Notes under the pieces: generated by a model
Database searches by the model: none
Told to the model about the DNA's origin: nothing
What the model saw: only the letters and a program-made list of their open reading frames with translations
Position numbers and translations under genes: made by a program
NCBI RefSeq assembly: GCF_023897065.1
Contig: NZ_JAMHIV010000041.1
Coordinates: 1-64,000 of the forward strand
Origin: Crossiella sp. SN42
GTDB taxonomy: Bacteria; Actinomycetota; Actinomycetes; Mycobacteriales; Pseudonocardiaceae
Length of the DNA: 64,000 nt
Direction of reading: 5' to 3'
In this document: piece by piece, positions 24,461 to 36,300 of the stretch
Layout of the letters: every line of letters begins with the position of its first letter
Position numbering within the stretch: the stretch's first letter is position 1

Positions 24461-24673
24461 ATGAACCCGCTGGATGACGAGAACGGCACGTTCTACGCCC
24501 TCGTCAACGAGGAGGGCCAGTACTCGCTGTGGCCGGTCTTCGTGGATGTGCCCGCCGGCTGGACGATCGCCTTCGGCAAGGACACCAGGGCCAACTGCCT
24601 GGAGTTCATCGAGCGGACCTGGACCGACATGCGCCCGAGGAGCCTGGCCGAGGCCATGCGCGCCGCCGACTGA
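24461..24673 (+). CDS. MbtH-like NRPS activator protein
   Basis: Small chaperone-like partner (70 aa) that binds adenylation domains and is often needed for their solubility and activity. The family pattern is complete: [11 protein letters not shown] at the start, [10 protein letters not shown], the Trp in VPAGW, and [15 protein letters not shown] 24461 is chosen since AAGGAG lies six bases upstream; a TTG two codons earlier is less likely. It follows the exporter and precedes panD in one iron-regulated unit, and should serve the NRPS proteins encoded at 27.4-47.7 kb. Confidence 0.95.
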   Translation: MNPLDDENGTFYALVNEEGQYSLWPVFVDVPAGWTIAFGKDTRANCLEFIERTWTDMRPRSLAEAMRAAD

Positions 24674-24710
24674 CCCAGCCACTGACGTTCGCGAAGAGGA
24701 GAGCGCCAAA

Positions 24711-25133
24711 GTGCGGCGTACGTTGATGAACGGCAAGATCCACCGGGCCACCGTGACGCAGGCCGACCTGCACTACGTCGGCTCGGTGACCATTGACGCC
24801 AACCTCATGGAAGCGGCCGACATCGTCGAGGGCGAGGTCGTGCACATCGTCGACATCACCAACGGCGCCCGCCTGACCACCTACGCCATCACCGGCGAGC
24901 GGGGCAGCGGCGTGATCGGCATCAACGGCGCGGCCGCGCACCTGGTGCACCCGCAGGACATGGTGATCATCATGTCCTTCGCGGAGTTCACCGAGGAGGA
25001 GCGCGCCGCGCACGTGCCGCACGTGGTGCACGTGGACGCGGACAACCGGATCATCGCGCTGGGCAGCGACCCGGCCGAGCCGGTGCCGGGCAGCGACCAG
25101 CTCTCCGGCCGCGTGGTCGCCGCCGCGCACTGA
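24711..25133 (+). CDS. panD: Aspartate 1-decarboxylase, beta-alanine supply
   Basis: Pyruvoyl enzyme that converts L-aspartate to beta-alanine. The 140-aa proenzyme has Lys9 and the self-cleavage site Gly24-Ser25 (HYVGSVTID) at exactly the usual positions, and also [10 protein letters not shown], which lines the pocket. It normally sits with panB/panC in pantothenate synthesis; here it follows an MbtH-like gene and an iron box inside an NRPS siderophore locus. The second adenylation domain of the NRPS at 36788-44137 has a beta-alanine-type pocket (IDTVISLGDK), so this copy probably feeds the siderophore. GTG start with GAGGAG about ten bases upstream. A terminator follows at 25181. Confidence 0.95.
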   Translation: MRRTLMNGKIHRATVTQADLHYVGSVTIDANLMEAADIVEGEVVHIVDITNGARLTTYAITGERGSGVIGINGAAAHLVHPQDMVIIMSFAEFTEEERAAHVPHVVHVDADNRIIALGSDPAEPVPGSDQLSGRVVAAAH

Positions 25134-25180
25134 GGACTCGCGGACGACACCGGTTCGGGGCCGGTGCCGATCGCCACCGA

Positions 25181-25211
25181 GGGCGGTCACCCGGGGTGCG
25201 GGTGACCGCCC
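25181..25211. terminator. Terminator between panD and the binding-protein genes
   Basis: A perfect 12-base inverted repeat (GGGCGGTCACCC 25181-25192 with 25200-25211) around a 7-base loop lies between panD (+) and the convergent binding-protein gene (-). It can end transcription from both sides. Confidence 0.8.
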
Positions 25212-25232
25212 TTCACTTATGCGGCAACGAGA

Positions 25233-26228
25233 TCAGCTGCCGACAGCCTTGCGCAGCTTGGGTAGCACCTCGGTGATCAGCCAGGGGATGTTGCCCGGGG
25301 TCGGTGTGCGCAGGGCGTGGAAGGCCAGGCCGTCCAAGGAGATCCGGCCGCCTGCCTTGACCACGCGCAGGTTGCGGAACAGCGGGTTGGACTCCACCTC
25401 TCGTTCGTTGTCCGCCGAGCCGTCGTAGTTGATCAGCAGCAGGTCCACGTCCAGCTTGTCGTACTGCTCTGCGCTCAGCTCGGCCGCGAAGTTGCCGGGA
25501 AGTGCTTGCAGGGACTCCGGAATGCGCAGCCCGAACGCGCCCAGCTGGACCCCGGCCGGGTCCTTCGGCTCGCGCAGCGCGTACAGCTTGCCCGCGCCGG
25601 CGGCCTGGGCCATGGTGGCCCGTTTCCCTTGCAGCGCCGGGTTGTCCGCGCGGGTCTTGGCCAGCGCGGACTCGGTGCCGTCGACCAGCTTGTCCGCCTC
25701 CGCGCCCTTGCCGACCGCCTTGCCGACCTGGCGGGTCACCGCCTGCCAGCCGTCCTGGTAGGCGCCGAGCTCGAACGCGGTGGTCGGCACGAAGGCGCTC
25801 AGCCGCGCGTAGTACTTCTCCAGGTAGTAGTCGGTGTTGGCCAGGACGAGGTCCGGTTGCAGCTTGAGCACCTGTTCCGGGTCGAACCCGCTGTCGCCGG
25901 CGGTCAGCAGTTCGGGCGCGGCGCCGTTGAGCTTCGCCTTCGCCCACGGGGTGATGCCGCTGGGGTGCTCCTTGGACCTCGGCATGCCCACCGGCGTGAT
26001 GCCCAGTGCCAGCAACGCGTCCTGGTCCACCTCGCCCAGCACCACGATCCGCTTCGGCGTCGCCGGGATCGTGGTGGTGCCGAGCTTGTGCGTCAGCGTC
26101 ACCGGGTATCCGGCCGCCGCGGCGGGTGGGGGCGCCTCCGGCGCGCTGCTACACCCTGCCGCAACGACAAGGGCCGCGCTGACGAGCAGCGCGGCCCCGT
26201 TCCTGATCGCTGTGCTGGAAAGGCTCAC
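25233..26228 (-). CDS. Siderophore-binding lipoprotein (FecB/FepB type), copy 2
   Basis: Extracellular receptor for a ferric siderophore. The 331-aa protein has a lipoprotein signal ending in VAAGC (Cys26) and a periplasmic-binding-protein type III fold: KRIVVLGEVDQDALLALG near residue 58, LKLQPDLVLAN near 122 and a long linking helix. It is a paralogue of the gene just upstream (26244-27272): THKLGTTTI, TAGD-GFD, RQVGKAVGK and EADKLV are shared at matching positions, so the pair arose by tandem duplication. Only 15 bases separate them, so they share the promoter and iron box at 27302. Permeases and ATPase for uptake are encoded at 49961-52856. Confidence 0.9.
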   Translation of the reverse strand: MSLSSTAIRNGAALLVSAALVVAAGCSSAPEAPPPAAAAGYPVTLTHKLGTTTIPATPKRIVVLGEVDQDALLALGITPVGMPRSKEHPSGITPWAKAKLNGAAPELLTAGDSGFDPEQVLKLQPDLVLANTDYYLEKYYARLSAFVPTTAFELGAYQDGWQAVTRQVGKAVGKGAEADKLVDGTESALAKTRADNPALQGKRATMAQAAGAGKLYALREPKDPAGVQLGAFGLRIPESLQALPGNFAAELSAEQYDKLDVDLLLINYDGSADNEREVESNPLFRNLRVVKAGGRISLDGLAFHALRTPTPGNIPWLITEVLPKLRKAVGS

Positions 26229-26243
26229 CAGCTCAGTCTGGCA

Positions 26244-27272
26244 TCAGGTAGCCGTCTTCTTCACCGCCTCGGACAGCTTCGGCACCATCACGTCGATCGC
26301 GTACGGGATGCCCAGCGGGGACGGCGTGCGGATGGAGTAGAACTGGGTCAGGTCCACCACGATGTTGGCGCCCTTGCTGACCACCTTGAGCTTCTTGAAC
26401 AAGGCGTTCTGCTCGACGTCGTTCTGGTGCTGCTTGTTCTCGTTGTAGTACGTGATCAGCACGTCCTGGTCCAGCACTTCGTACTTCTCCGCACTCACCT
26501 CGACCGCGAAGCTCTCGCCAGGCAGCTGCTGGATGACCGGCGGCAGCACCATGCCGAACTCGCCGAGCAGCTTGGTGGCGGTGTCCGTGGTGGACTTCAG
26601 CACCATGATCGTCCCGGTCTGGCCGGTGACGCCGAAGGCGAACTTCTTGCCGGTCAGCTCCGGGTTGCTCTTCTTGACCCCGGTGATCTTGCCCTCGACG
26701 TCGCTCACCAGCTTGTCCGCCTCGGCGCTCTTGCCGACGGCCTTGCCGACCTGGCGGGTCAGCTGCTGCCAGGAGTCCTCGGCCGGGCCCGCCTCGTAGG
26801 CGGTGGTCGGCACGATGTCGTTGAGCTTCTTCCAGTACTTGTCGATGTAGTAGTCGTAGTTGGCCAGGATCAGGTCCGGTTCGAGCTTGAGGATCTGCTC
26901 GACGTCGAAGCCGTTGTCCCCCGCGGTGAGCAGCGTGGGCATGGCGCCGGTGAGCTTGGACTTGGCCCACGGCGTGACGCCGTCACCGATGTTGGCCTTG
27001 ACCATGGCGATCGGCTGGATGCCCAGCGCCAGCAGCACGTCCTGGTCGGTCTCACCGAGTGCCACGATCCGCTTCGGCGCGGACTTGATGGTGGTGGTGC
27101 CGAGCTTGTGCGTGATGGTGATGGGGTATCCCGGCGCGGCACCGGCCGACGTGTCCTTCGGGGCGCCGGTGTCACCGCCGCCACCGCACGCGGACAGGCC
27201 CAGCGCCAGGGCCGCGCCCACCGCGAGCATACGAACGAGCCGACTCGACGACCTGTGCGTTCGCGTCGTCAT
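26244..27272 (-). CDS. Siderophore-binding lipoprotein (FecB/FepB type), copy 1
   Basis: Extracellular ferric-siderophore receptor of 342 aa. The signal peptide ends in GLSAC (Cys29), followed by a Gly-rich linker (GGGGDTG). The type III fold is visible in KRIVALGETDQDVLLALG and LKLEPDLILANYDYY. ATG 27272 is used, with AAGGA eight bases upstream; an earlier in-frame ATG lies at or beyond the iron box and would spoil the signal peptide. First gene of a two-gene unit with its paralogue. It reads in the same direction as the large NRPS genes but has its own iron box, so receptor levels can be set apart from NRPS levels. Confidence 0.92.
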   Translation of the reverse strand: MTTRTHRSSSRLVRMLAVGAALALGLSACGGGGDTGAPKDTSAGAAPGYPITITHKLGTTTIKSAPKRIVALGETDQDVLLALGIQPIAMVKANIGDGVTPWAKSKLTGAMPTLLTAGDNGFDVEQILKLEPDLILANYDYYIDKYWKKLNDIVPTTAYEAGPAEDSWQQLTRQVGKAVGKSAEADKLVSDVEGKITGVKKSNPELTGKKFAFGVTGQTGTIMVLKSTTDTATKLLGEFGMVLPPVIQQLPGESFAVEVSAEKYEVLDQDVLITYYNENKQHQNDVEQNALFKKLKVVSKGANIVVDLTQFYSIRTPSPLGIPYAIDVMVPKLSEAVKKTAT

Positions 27273-27301
27273 ACGGAGGTCCTTCTTTCCTAGTGAGCCG
27301 A

Positions 27302-27320
27302 TTAGGTTAGCCAACCCTAA
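27302..27320 (-). promoter_or_regulatory. Iron box upstream of the binding-protein pair
   Basis: TTAGGTTAGCCAACCCTAA matches the DmdR1/IdeR consensus at 16 of 19 positions. It sits 30 bases before the ATG at 27272, between the end of the NRPS operon and the two receptor genes. Confidence 0.85.
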
Positions 27321-27371
27321 TCCACTGGTGCGGTCGATCGATCACGGGACTGTCCGCTAGCGGTAACGGAA

Positions 27372-30300
27372 CTACTCCACTTCCCGCAGCGCGGCGGTGA
27401 GCACCGGGCCGAAGACCGCGACGGCCTCCGGGGACAGCAGCTCGTCGTGCGGATACGGCAGCACCCGGTCCTCGATCTTCCCCGCCACCTGCCCGGCCCA
27501 GCTCGCCGCGCCGGTCCCGGTGGACCCCTCGGCGCTGAACAACAGCAGCGTGCCCCGGCAGGCGGGGTAGTCCTGGCCGGGCAGCAGCCGGTCGTGCACG
27601 GTCCAGGCCCTGACCAGCGCCTCGGTGGTCGGCTCGGCCGCGCTCAGCCGCAGCCGGTCCCTGATCTGCCCGGCCTCCAGCGGCTCGTCCGGCGGCAGCG
27701 CGGGATCGGCGGGCTGGGCGTCGAGCACCGCGAGCAGCGCGACCTGTTCGCCCTCGGCCTGGAGCAGTCCGGCGACGGCGTGCGCGAGCTGGCCGCCGAA
27801 GGACCAGCCGAGCAGGTGGTACGGGCCGCTCGGCTGCACGGTGCGGATCCGCCGCAGGTGCTCGCGGGCCAGCGCGTCGAAGCTGTGCACGGTCTCCCCG
27901 GCCACCACGGGCGACTGGAGGCCGTAGAGCGGCCGGTCCTCGTCCAGGTGCGGCACCAGCGCTGCGTAGGGCCAGGCCAGGCCGAAGCCGGGGTGGATGG
28001 CGAACAGCGGGGCCTTGCCGCCCTCGGCGCGCAGCGCGAGCAGCCCGGCCAGCGCCGGGTCGGCGCCGTCGGCCGCGCCGAGGCGTTCGGCCAGCGCGGC
28101 CACCGTGGGGGCGGCCATCACCGCGCCGACGGAGACCCCGTCGACCCCGGCCGCGCGGAGCTGGCTGACCAGCCGCATGGCCAGCAGCGAGTGCCCGCCC
28201 AGCTCGAAGAAGCTGTCGTCCACGCCGACCTTGGGCACGCCGAGCACCTCGGCGAACACCTGGCACAGCACGGCTTCCCGCTCGGTGCGCGGTCCCCGGC
28301 CGGAGCTGCGCGCGCCGAAGTCGGGCGCGGGCAGCGCGGCCCGGTCGAGCTTGCCGTTGACGGTCAGCGGCAGCGCGTCCACGGTGATGAAGGCCGAGGG
28401 CACCATGTAGGCGGGCAGCCGCTGCCCGGCCCACTCGCGCAGCTCGGTCTCACCCGCCGTGCCGACCAGGTAGGCGACCAGCCGCTTCACCCCGGCCAGC
28501 TCGCTGTCCACGGCGAGCACCGCAACCTGCCGGACACCGGGGTGCTCGGCCAGGGTGGCGTCGATCTCGCCGATCTCCACCCGGTAGCCGCGGATCTTGA
28601 CCTGGTCGTCGGTGCGGCCCAGGAAGTCGATGGTGCCGTCGGCGCACCAGCGGACCAGGTCGCCGGTGCGGTACATCCGCTCACCCGGCGCGCCGAAGGG
28701 GTTGGCCACGAAGCGTTCCGCGGTGAGCGCGGCCCGGTCCAGGTAACCGCGGGCCAGGCCGACCCCGGCGATGTAGAGCTCACCGGCCACGCCCGGCGGG
28801 ACCGGCCGCAGGTACTCGTCGAGCACGTGCGCCCTGGTGTTCCAGATCGGGCGGCCGACCGTGGGCAGGTCCCGGTCGGTGGTGCCGCCGCCGAGGGTGT
28901 TGATGGTGTATTCCGTTGGGCCGTAGAGGTTGTAGCCCAGCACGCCGGGGGTGTCCCGCAGGGTTTCCCACACCTGGTTGGACACCGCCTCGCCGCCGAG
29001 CAGCACCAGCAGCGGCCGGTGGCCGGGATCCTGGTCGAGCAGACCGGCTTCGATGAGCTGCTGGCAGTAGGTCGGGGTCACGTTGACCACGTCGATGAGG
29101 TGCTCGTCGCAGTAGGCGGTGAGCGCCTCGGCGTCCCGGCGCAGCTCCTCGTCGCACACGTGCACCTCGTGGCCCTCGACCAGCCAGAGGAGTTCTTCCC
29201 AGGACATGTCGAAGGAGAAGGACACGGTGTGCGCGATCCGCAGCCGCCGTCCGGCTTCGGCCACCACCGGATCGAAGATCGCGGCCCGGTGGTTGAACTG
29301 CATGTTGGTCAGCCCGCGGTAGGGGGTGACCACGCCCTTGGGCTTGCCGGTGGAGCCGGAGGTGTAGATGACGTAGGCCGGGTGGTCCAGGCTGAAGACC
29401 GGCCGTTCCGCCGCACTGAGATCGTTGCCGGACAAGGCGTTCAGCTCGTCCTCGACGGTGTCCAGCAGCACCGTCGGCGCGGCCGTGGCAGGCAGCGTGG
29501 CAGCGACCTCGGTGGTGCTGACCAGGCACCCGGCCCGCGCGTCGGCGAGCATGAAGGCCAGTCGCTCGGCCGGGTAGTCCAGGTCCAGCGGCAGGTAGGC
29601 GGCGCCGGTCTTGAGCACCGCGAACAGGGTGGCCACCATGTCGGCCGAGCGCGGCAGGCCAAGGGCCACCACGGTTTCCGGCCCGGCGCCGCGGTCGCGC
29701 AGCAGGCGGGCGATCCGGTTGGCGCGCTCGTTGAGCTGCGCGTAGCTCCAGCGGACCTCCCCTGGCAGTCCAGGGTTAGCGACCAGGGCGGAGGCGGAAG
29801 GGGTGCGTGCGGCCTGCTGTTCGAGCAGGTCGGCGATGGTGAGCTCGGGGAAGGCGCGGCCGGTGTCGTTCCAGGCGGCCAGGCGGGCGCCTGCCGCGCC
29901 GAGCACGTCCAGCTCGCTCATCCGCAGGTCCGGGTCGGCGGTGACCCGGTCGAGCAGGTCGAGCAGCCGGTCCAGCAGGGTGGCCGCGGTGGCCTGGTCG
30001 AACAGGTCGGCCGCGTACTCCACGTCCAGGCCCATGCCGTCGGTGTCCGAGCCGTAGTCGCGCAGCACGAAGTCCAGGTCGAACTTGGCGGTCGGCGGGT
30101 CGAAGCGGCCGTCGGCCACGGTCAGGCCGGGGAAGCTCGCGCCGCCGGTGCCCTGGTTCTGGTAGCCGACCATCACCTGGAACAGCGGGTTGCGGGAGAG
30201 CGTGCGGGTCGGGTTGAGCGCCTCGACCAGCCGGTCGAAGGGCAGCTCGGCGTGGCTGAGCCCGGCGATGTCGGTGTAGCGGACCCGGTCCAGCAGCTCG

Positions 30301-33300
30301 CCGAAGCTCGGGTTGCCGCTGACGTCGGCCCTGATCACCAGGGTGTTGACGAAGAACCCGATGAGGTCGTTGAGCTGTTCGTTGTCCCGGCCGGCCGCCG
30401 GGCAGCCCAGCGGGATGTCCACGCCGCCGCCGTAGCGGTGCAGCAGCGCGGCCACCGCGGTCTGGAACACCATGAACACGCTGGCGTCCCGGCTCCTGGC
30501 CAGCCGCCGCAGCCGCACCGCCAGCTCGGGGCCGATGTGCCGCTCGATGGTCTCGCCCTGGAAGCTGGCCACCGCGGGGCGCGGCCGGTCCAGCGGCAGG
30601 GACAGCTCCTCCGGGATGCCGGCCAGCGCCTGCCGCCAGTACGCGAGCTGCTTGCTGTGCAGGCTGTTCGGGTCCTCCGGCGAGCCGAGCAGGGCGCGCT
30701 GCCAGAGCGCGTAGTCGGCGTACTGCACCGGCAGCGGGGCCAGTTCCGGCGCCTGGCCGGCGTGCCGGGCGGCGTAGGCGGTGGTGAGGTCCTCGACGAA
30801 GGGCCGCATCGACCACTCGTCGAAGGCGATGTGGTGGAACACGGCCAGCAGCACCGAGTCCTGCGCGCCGAGGGAGAGCACGGCCAGCCGGACCGGGTGG
30901 CCGGTGGCCAGGTCGAAGGGCTCGGCGATGGTCGCGGCCACCGCGGCGTCCAGCTCGGCCTCGCTGACCGCGGTCACCGTGACCCTGGGGTCGATCTCGG
31001 TGACCGGCAGGACGCGCTGGTACGGCGTGCCCTCGTGCAGCTCGATCACCGTGCGCAGGCTCTCGTGCCTGGCCAGCACATCGCCGAAGGCGGCGCGCAG
31101 CGCGTCCAGGTCGAGCACGCCGGTGAGCCGGATGCCGGTGGGCACGGTGTAGGCGGCGCTCGCGGTGTCCAGCTGGTCGAGCAGCCACAGCCGCTGCTGG
31201 GCGAAGGACAGCGGGATCCGCTCCGGCCGCTGGCCCGCGGTGAGCACCGGGACCGCGGAGCGGGGCGCGCTGCCCAGCGCCTTGGCGGCCAGTTCGGCCA
31301 CGGTGGGCGCGGTGAACAGGTCCCGGATGGCCAGCTCCACGTCCAGCGCGGTGCGGGCCTTGCCGATCAGCCGGGCGGCCAGCAGCGAGTGGCCGCCGAG
31401 GTCGAAGAAGTTGTCGTGCACGCCGACCTTGGGCACGCCGAGCACCTGGGCGAACAGCTCGCCCAGGGCTTCCTCAGTCGGGCTGTCGGGCGCGCGGCCG
31501 CCGCCTGCGCCCGCGGCCAGGTCGGGGCTGGGCAGGGCGCGGCGGTCCAGCTTTCCGTTGGTGGTCAACGGCAGCCGTTCCATGGTGACCAGCGCGGCGG
31601 GCACCATGTAGTCGGGCAGCACCGCCTTGAGGTGCTCGCGCACCCTGGCCACCAGGCCGGTGTTGTCGCGGGCCGCGGAGGGGTTGTTGGCGTAGCCGCT
31701 CAGCGCGGCCCTGCGGGTGCGGGTGGGCGCGTAGGCGTCCAGCAGGATCTCGTCGGTGGCCAGGGTGAACACCGCGTCGAAGCTGCCGTCGGTGGTGTCG
31801 GACCAGGTGAGCAGCAGCCGGTAGCCGGTGCGCTCGGCCAGTTCGCACAGGGCCTCGGGTTCCACCCCGGCGGCGGTGTCCGGGCGCAGCAGGCGCTGGG
31901 CGACCGCGATGGGCGAACCGGCCTCCAGCGCGCGCTGGGCGGCGACCTCGGCGGTGAGGCGGGCGTTGGGGATGCGGGTGACCCGCAGCGACTCCGGCCG
32001 CTCGGCCAGCCGGGAGGCCAGGTCCACGGCGCTGTCCCACACCAGCTTCGGACCGTCCACAACGGACAGCGCGTCCGCGCCCGCCTTGCGCAGCACCACG
32101 TCATAGCGGTGCCGGGACAGCTCGTTGTGCATGTGCCCGCGCTTGATCCGCAGGTCCGCGCCGGCCAGCGTGGGCAGGTGGTCGGACAGGGCGGTGAAGT
32201 AGTCCGGGTCGACCAGCAGCTCCTTCTCCAGCAGCACCGCGCGCTCGATCGCCTTGCGCAGTGCGGCTTCCCCGGTCCCCTCGCCGGTGCGGCCGAGCTG
32301 GATCGCGGTGTGGAAGGTGCGGGCCAGCCGCAGGTTGCGCACGTCGCCGATGAACAGCGCGCCGCCGGGAGCGAGCAGGTCCATCGCCTTGCCGATGACC
32401 TCGGTGAGGTAGTCGACGTTCGGGAAGTACTGGATCACCGAGTTGATCACGATGGTGTCGAAGTGCCCGACCGGCAGGCCCTCGGTGTCGTGCGCGGCCC
32501 GCACGCTCAGCTCGACCTTGGCGGCCAGGTCCGGGTCGGCCAGCAGGTCCCGGCGCAGCTTCTCGATCACCGGGGCGGCGAAGTCGCAGGCCCAGTAGGA
32601 CTCGGTGTGCTGGGCCAGGCCGGAGAGCAGCAGGCCGGTGCCGACGCCGATCTCCAGCAGCCGCTTTGGCTTGAGCTCGCGGATACGTTCCAGGGTGGCC
32701 GCGCGCCAGTCGCTCATGTCGGCGAACGGGATGGGCGCGCCGTCGTAGCTGCTGTCCCAGCCCGCGTAGTCCTCCTCGAAGACCGCGGTCGGGATCTCGG
32801 TGTACTCGTCGCTGTAGATCTGCCGCCACTCGGCGATCTGCTCGGCCTCCACCTCGGCGCGGAAATCCTCGTCGGTGGCCTCGGCAGGCACCAGGTAGCC
32901 GAGAAGTCGTTTCACGCCGGGCAGATCGGTGTCCGCGGCGATGACCGCGGCCTGGGCGACCTCGGGGTGCGCGGCCAGCGCGCTCTCCACCTCGCCGATC
33001 TCCACCCGGTAGCCGCGGATCTTGACCTGGTCGTCGGTGCGGCCGAGGAAGTCCAGGTTGCCGTCTGGCCGCTCCCGCACCAAGTCTCCGGTGCGGTACA
33101 TGCGTTCGCCCTGCGCGCCATAGGGATCGGCGATGAAGCGGTCCGCGGTCAGGCTGGGGCGCTTGAGGTAGCCGCGGGCCAGGCCGACGCCAGAGATGTA
33201 GAGCTCACCCGGCACTCCGACCGGGACCGGGCGCAGGTAGGCGTCCAGGATGTAGGCACGGGTGTTCCAGATCGCCTTGCCCACGGTGGAGGTCGCGCTG

Positions 33301-36300
33301 TCCTCGGTGCCGCCGCCGAGGGTGTTGATGGTGTATTCCGTTGGGCCGTAGAGGTTGTAGCCGAGCACGCCGGGGGTGTCGCGGAGGGCGGACCACACCT
33401 GTTCGGAGACGGCCTCGCCGCCGAGCAGCACCAGCACCGGGCGGTGGCCGGGGTTCTGCTCCAGCAGCCCGTTGTCGATCAGCTGCTGGCAGTAGGTGGG
33501 CGTGACGTTGATGACGTCGATGAGGTGCCGGTCGCAGTAGGCGGTCAGCGCCAGCGCGTCCCGGCGCATGTCCTCGGTGAGCACGTGCACCTCGTGGCCC
33601 TCGACCAGCCAGAGCAGCTCTTCCCAGGACATGTCGAAGGAGAAGGACACCGTGTGCGCGATCCGCAGGCGTCGCCCGGCCTGCGCGACCACCGGGTCGA
33701 AGATGGCCACCCGGTGGTTGAACTGCATGTTGGTCAGGCCGCGGTAGGGGGTGACCACGCCCTTGGGGCGGCCGGTGGAGCCGGAGGTGTAGATGACGTA
33801 GGCCGGGTGCGCCAGCCGGTGCGGGTCGGTGCGGTTGAACCCGCGCCGCTCGGCGTCGGCCAGGTCCGTGCCGGGCAGCGCGGCCAGCTCGGCGGCGATC
33901 TCCGCGGAGTCCAGCAGGACGTGCGGGATCTCGGTGTGCGGCAGCGTCGGGTCGACGTCCACAGTGGACAGAACGTAGAGCGGCACGGTGTCGGTGAGCA
34001 TGAACTCCAGCCGGTCGGCCGGGTAGTCCAGGTCCAGCGGCAGGTAGGCGGCGCCGGTCTTGAGCACCGCGAACAGCGCGGCCACCATGTCCGAGGACCG
34101 GGGCAGGCCAAGGGCCACCACGGTTTCCGGCCCCGCGCCGTGCTGGACCAGCCAGCGGGCGATCCGGTTGGCCCGCTCGTTCAGCTCGGCGTAGGTGTGG
34201 GTGGTCTCGCCGAAGACCAGCGCGGTCGCCTCGGGCGTGCGCGCGGCCTGCTGCTCCAGCATGTCCGCGATGGTGATGTCCGGCACCGGGTTGGCGGTGC
34301 TGTCCCAGCCCGCGCGCAGCAGCGCCAGCTCGTCACCGACCAGCACGTCCACCGCGGCGCAGGATGCCTGCGGGGTGTCGGCCAGCGCGGTCAGGATGTT
34401 CAGGTAGCGCTCGGCCAGGCGCTCGATCTCGGTGCGGCTGAACACATCGCGGTGGAACATCACCCGCAGCTCGGTGGTGACGCCGGGGTTGACCACCATG
34501 GTGACCGGGTAGTGCGTGGCGTCGAGCACCTCGTGGTCGCGCACCCGCAGCGAGCCGTCCGGCCCGAAACCGCGTTCCTTGGACGGGCGCGGGAAGTTCT
34601 GGAACACGAACAGGGTGTCGAACAGGGTGCCGATGCCGACCAGGCCCTGCACGTCGGTGAGCCCGAGGTACGGGTAGTCGAAGAGCTCGGCCTGCTCCTC
34701 CTGCACCCGGCGCAGCACGGTCTCCAGCGGGTCGGTCGCGCCCAGCTGGACCCGCACCGGCACGGTGTTGAACAGCAGGCCGACCGTGGTCTCCACACCG
34801 GCCACGTCGGGGTGGCGGCCGGAGACCGAGGCGCCGAAGACCACGTCGTCGCGGCCGGTGAGCCTGCCCAGCAGCATCGCCCACGCGGTCTCGTACAGCG
34901 TGCTCGCGGTGACCCCGGACTCGCGCATCCGCTTGGCCAGCCGGGCGGCCAGGTCGGCTGGCAGCTCCAGGTGGATCTCGTCCGCGGCGGTGAGGTCCAC
35001 CGCGCGGCTGTCCGCGCCGGGGGCCAGCAGGGTGGGCTCGGTGAGGCCGTCCAGGTTGCGCCGCCAGGCCGCGCGGGCCTGGTCGTGGTCCTGCGCGGTG
35101 AGCCAGCGCAGGTAGTCCCGGAACGGGGTGGTCGGCCGGGCGGACTCGGCGGCCGGGTCGGTGTAGAACTCCAGCAGGGTGCTCAGCAGCAGACCGCCGG
35201 ACCAGCCGTCCAGCAGGATCAGCTCGGAGGTCATCACCAGCCGGTGCTCGCCCGCGCCGACGGTGGCCAGGCCGAAGCGGATCAGCGGCGGCCGGTCGGC
35301 GTGGAAGGGCCTGGAGCGCTGGTCGGCGACGAAGGCCTGGAACGCGGCATCGTCCTGAGTGGACAGATCGGCGTACTCGAACGGGGTGTCGAACTCGGCG
35401 GGGATGAACTGCACGGCGGGGGCGTCGTCGGCGGTGGCGAACCCGGCGACCAGGTTGGGGTACTTGGCCAGGGACAGCCGCACCGCCTCGCGGAAGCGGT
35501 CCGGGTCCAGCGTGCCGGTCAGGTGCAGCACGGCCTGCTGCACGTAGACGTCCCGCTCGGCGCCATCGAGCATCAGGTGGAAGAGCAGGCCCTCCTGCAA
35601 CGGCGAGAGCGGCAGTGCCTCGACCGCGCCGGGCGGCAGCGCGACCGAGGGCGCGGGCGCGGCGGCGGGCTCGTGCGCCAGCAGGGCCTTGCCCCAGGCG
35701 GAGAGCAGCGCCTCGGCGTCGAGCTCGGGCAGCGCGGCCGGGTCCCAGGAGACCGTGGCGCGCACGCGCTCGCTGTTGCGGTCGAACCAGGCGCCGATCC
35801 GCAGTAGGTAGCGGGCGGCGTTGTCCGGCACGGGTTCGCCCGCGCCGGGGTCTGGGTCGTCGCCGAGGTCGGTGATTCCGTACTCGATGAGGACGGCGGC
35901 CTCGGCCAGGTCGGCGAAGGTGGCCGAGGTGCTGCCGCTGAGGTACTTGGCCACGCCGAACTCGGTGGCCGCGGCGGCCTCGACCGCCACCGCCCGTGCG
36001 CCCGCACCGTCCACATCGGACAGCTCGGCCGGGCCGAACAGCACGGGGAACACCCGGCGCAGGTTGCCCAGCACACCGGGGCGGTCGCGGTCGGACTCGC
36101 TGACGTCGACCAGCAGGCCGTCGGTGGCGCCCAGGTGCGGGACCAGGCCGAGCAGCACCCGCGCGCGCAGGCCCTCGGCGACCGCCACCTCGTTCAGCGG
36201 CAGCACCCGCTCAAGCGTGCGCTGCGGCCCGCTGGGCTCACCGTCGCTGACCCAGGGCGCGGCCAGGTCCAGCTCGTCCACCCGGTCGGCCAGCTCCAGC

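Noticed and set aside
27447-35807. A 2786-codon open frame on the + strand opposite the terminal NRPS gene
   Set aside because: It is a mirror of high-GC codons. Its composition is dominated by Arg, Gly, Gln, Val and His with no domain, while the minus strand encodes complete NRPS motifs.
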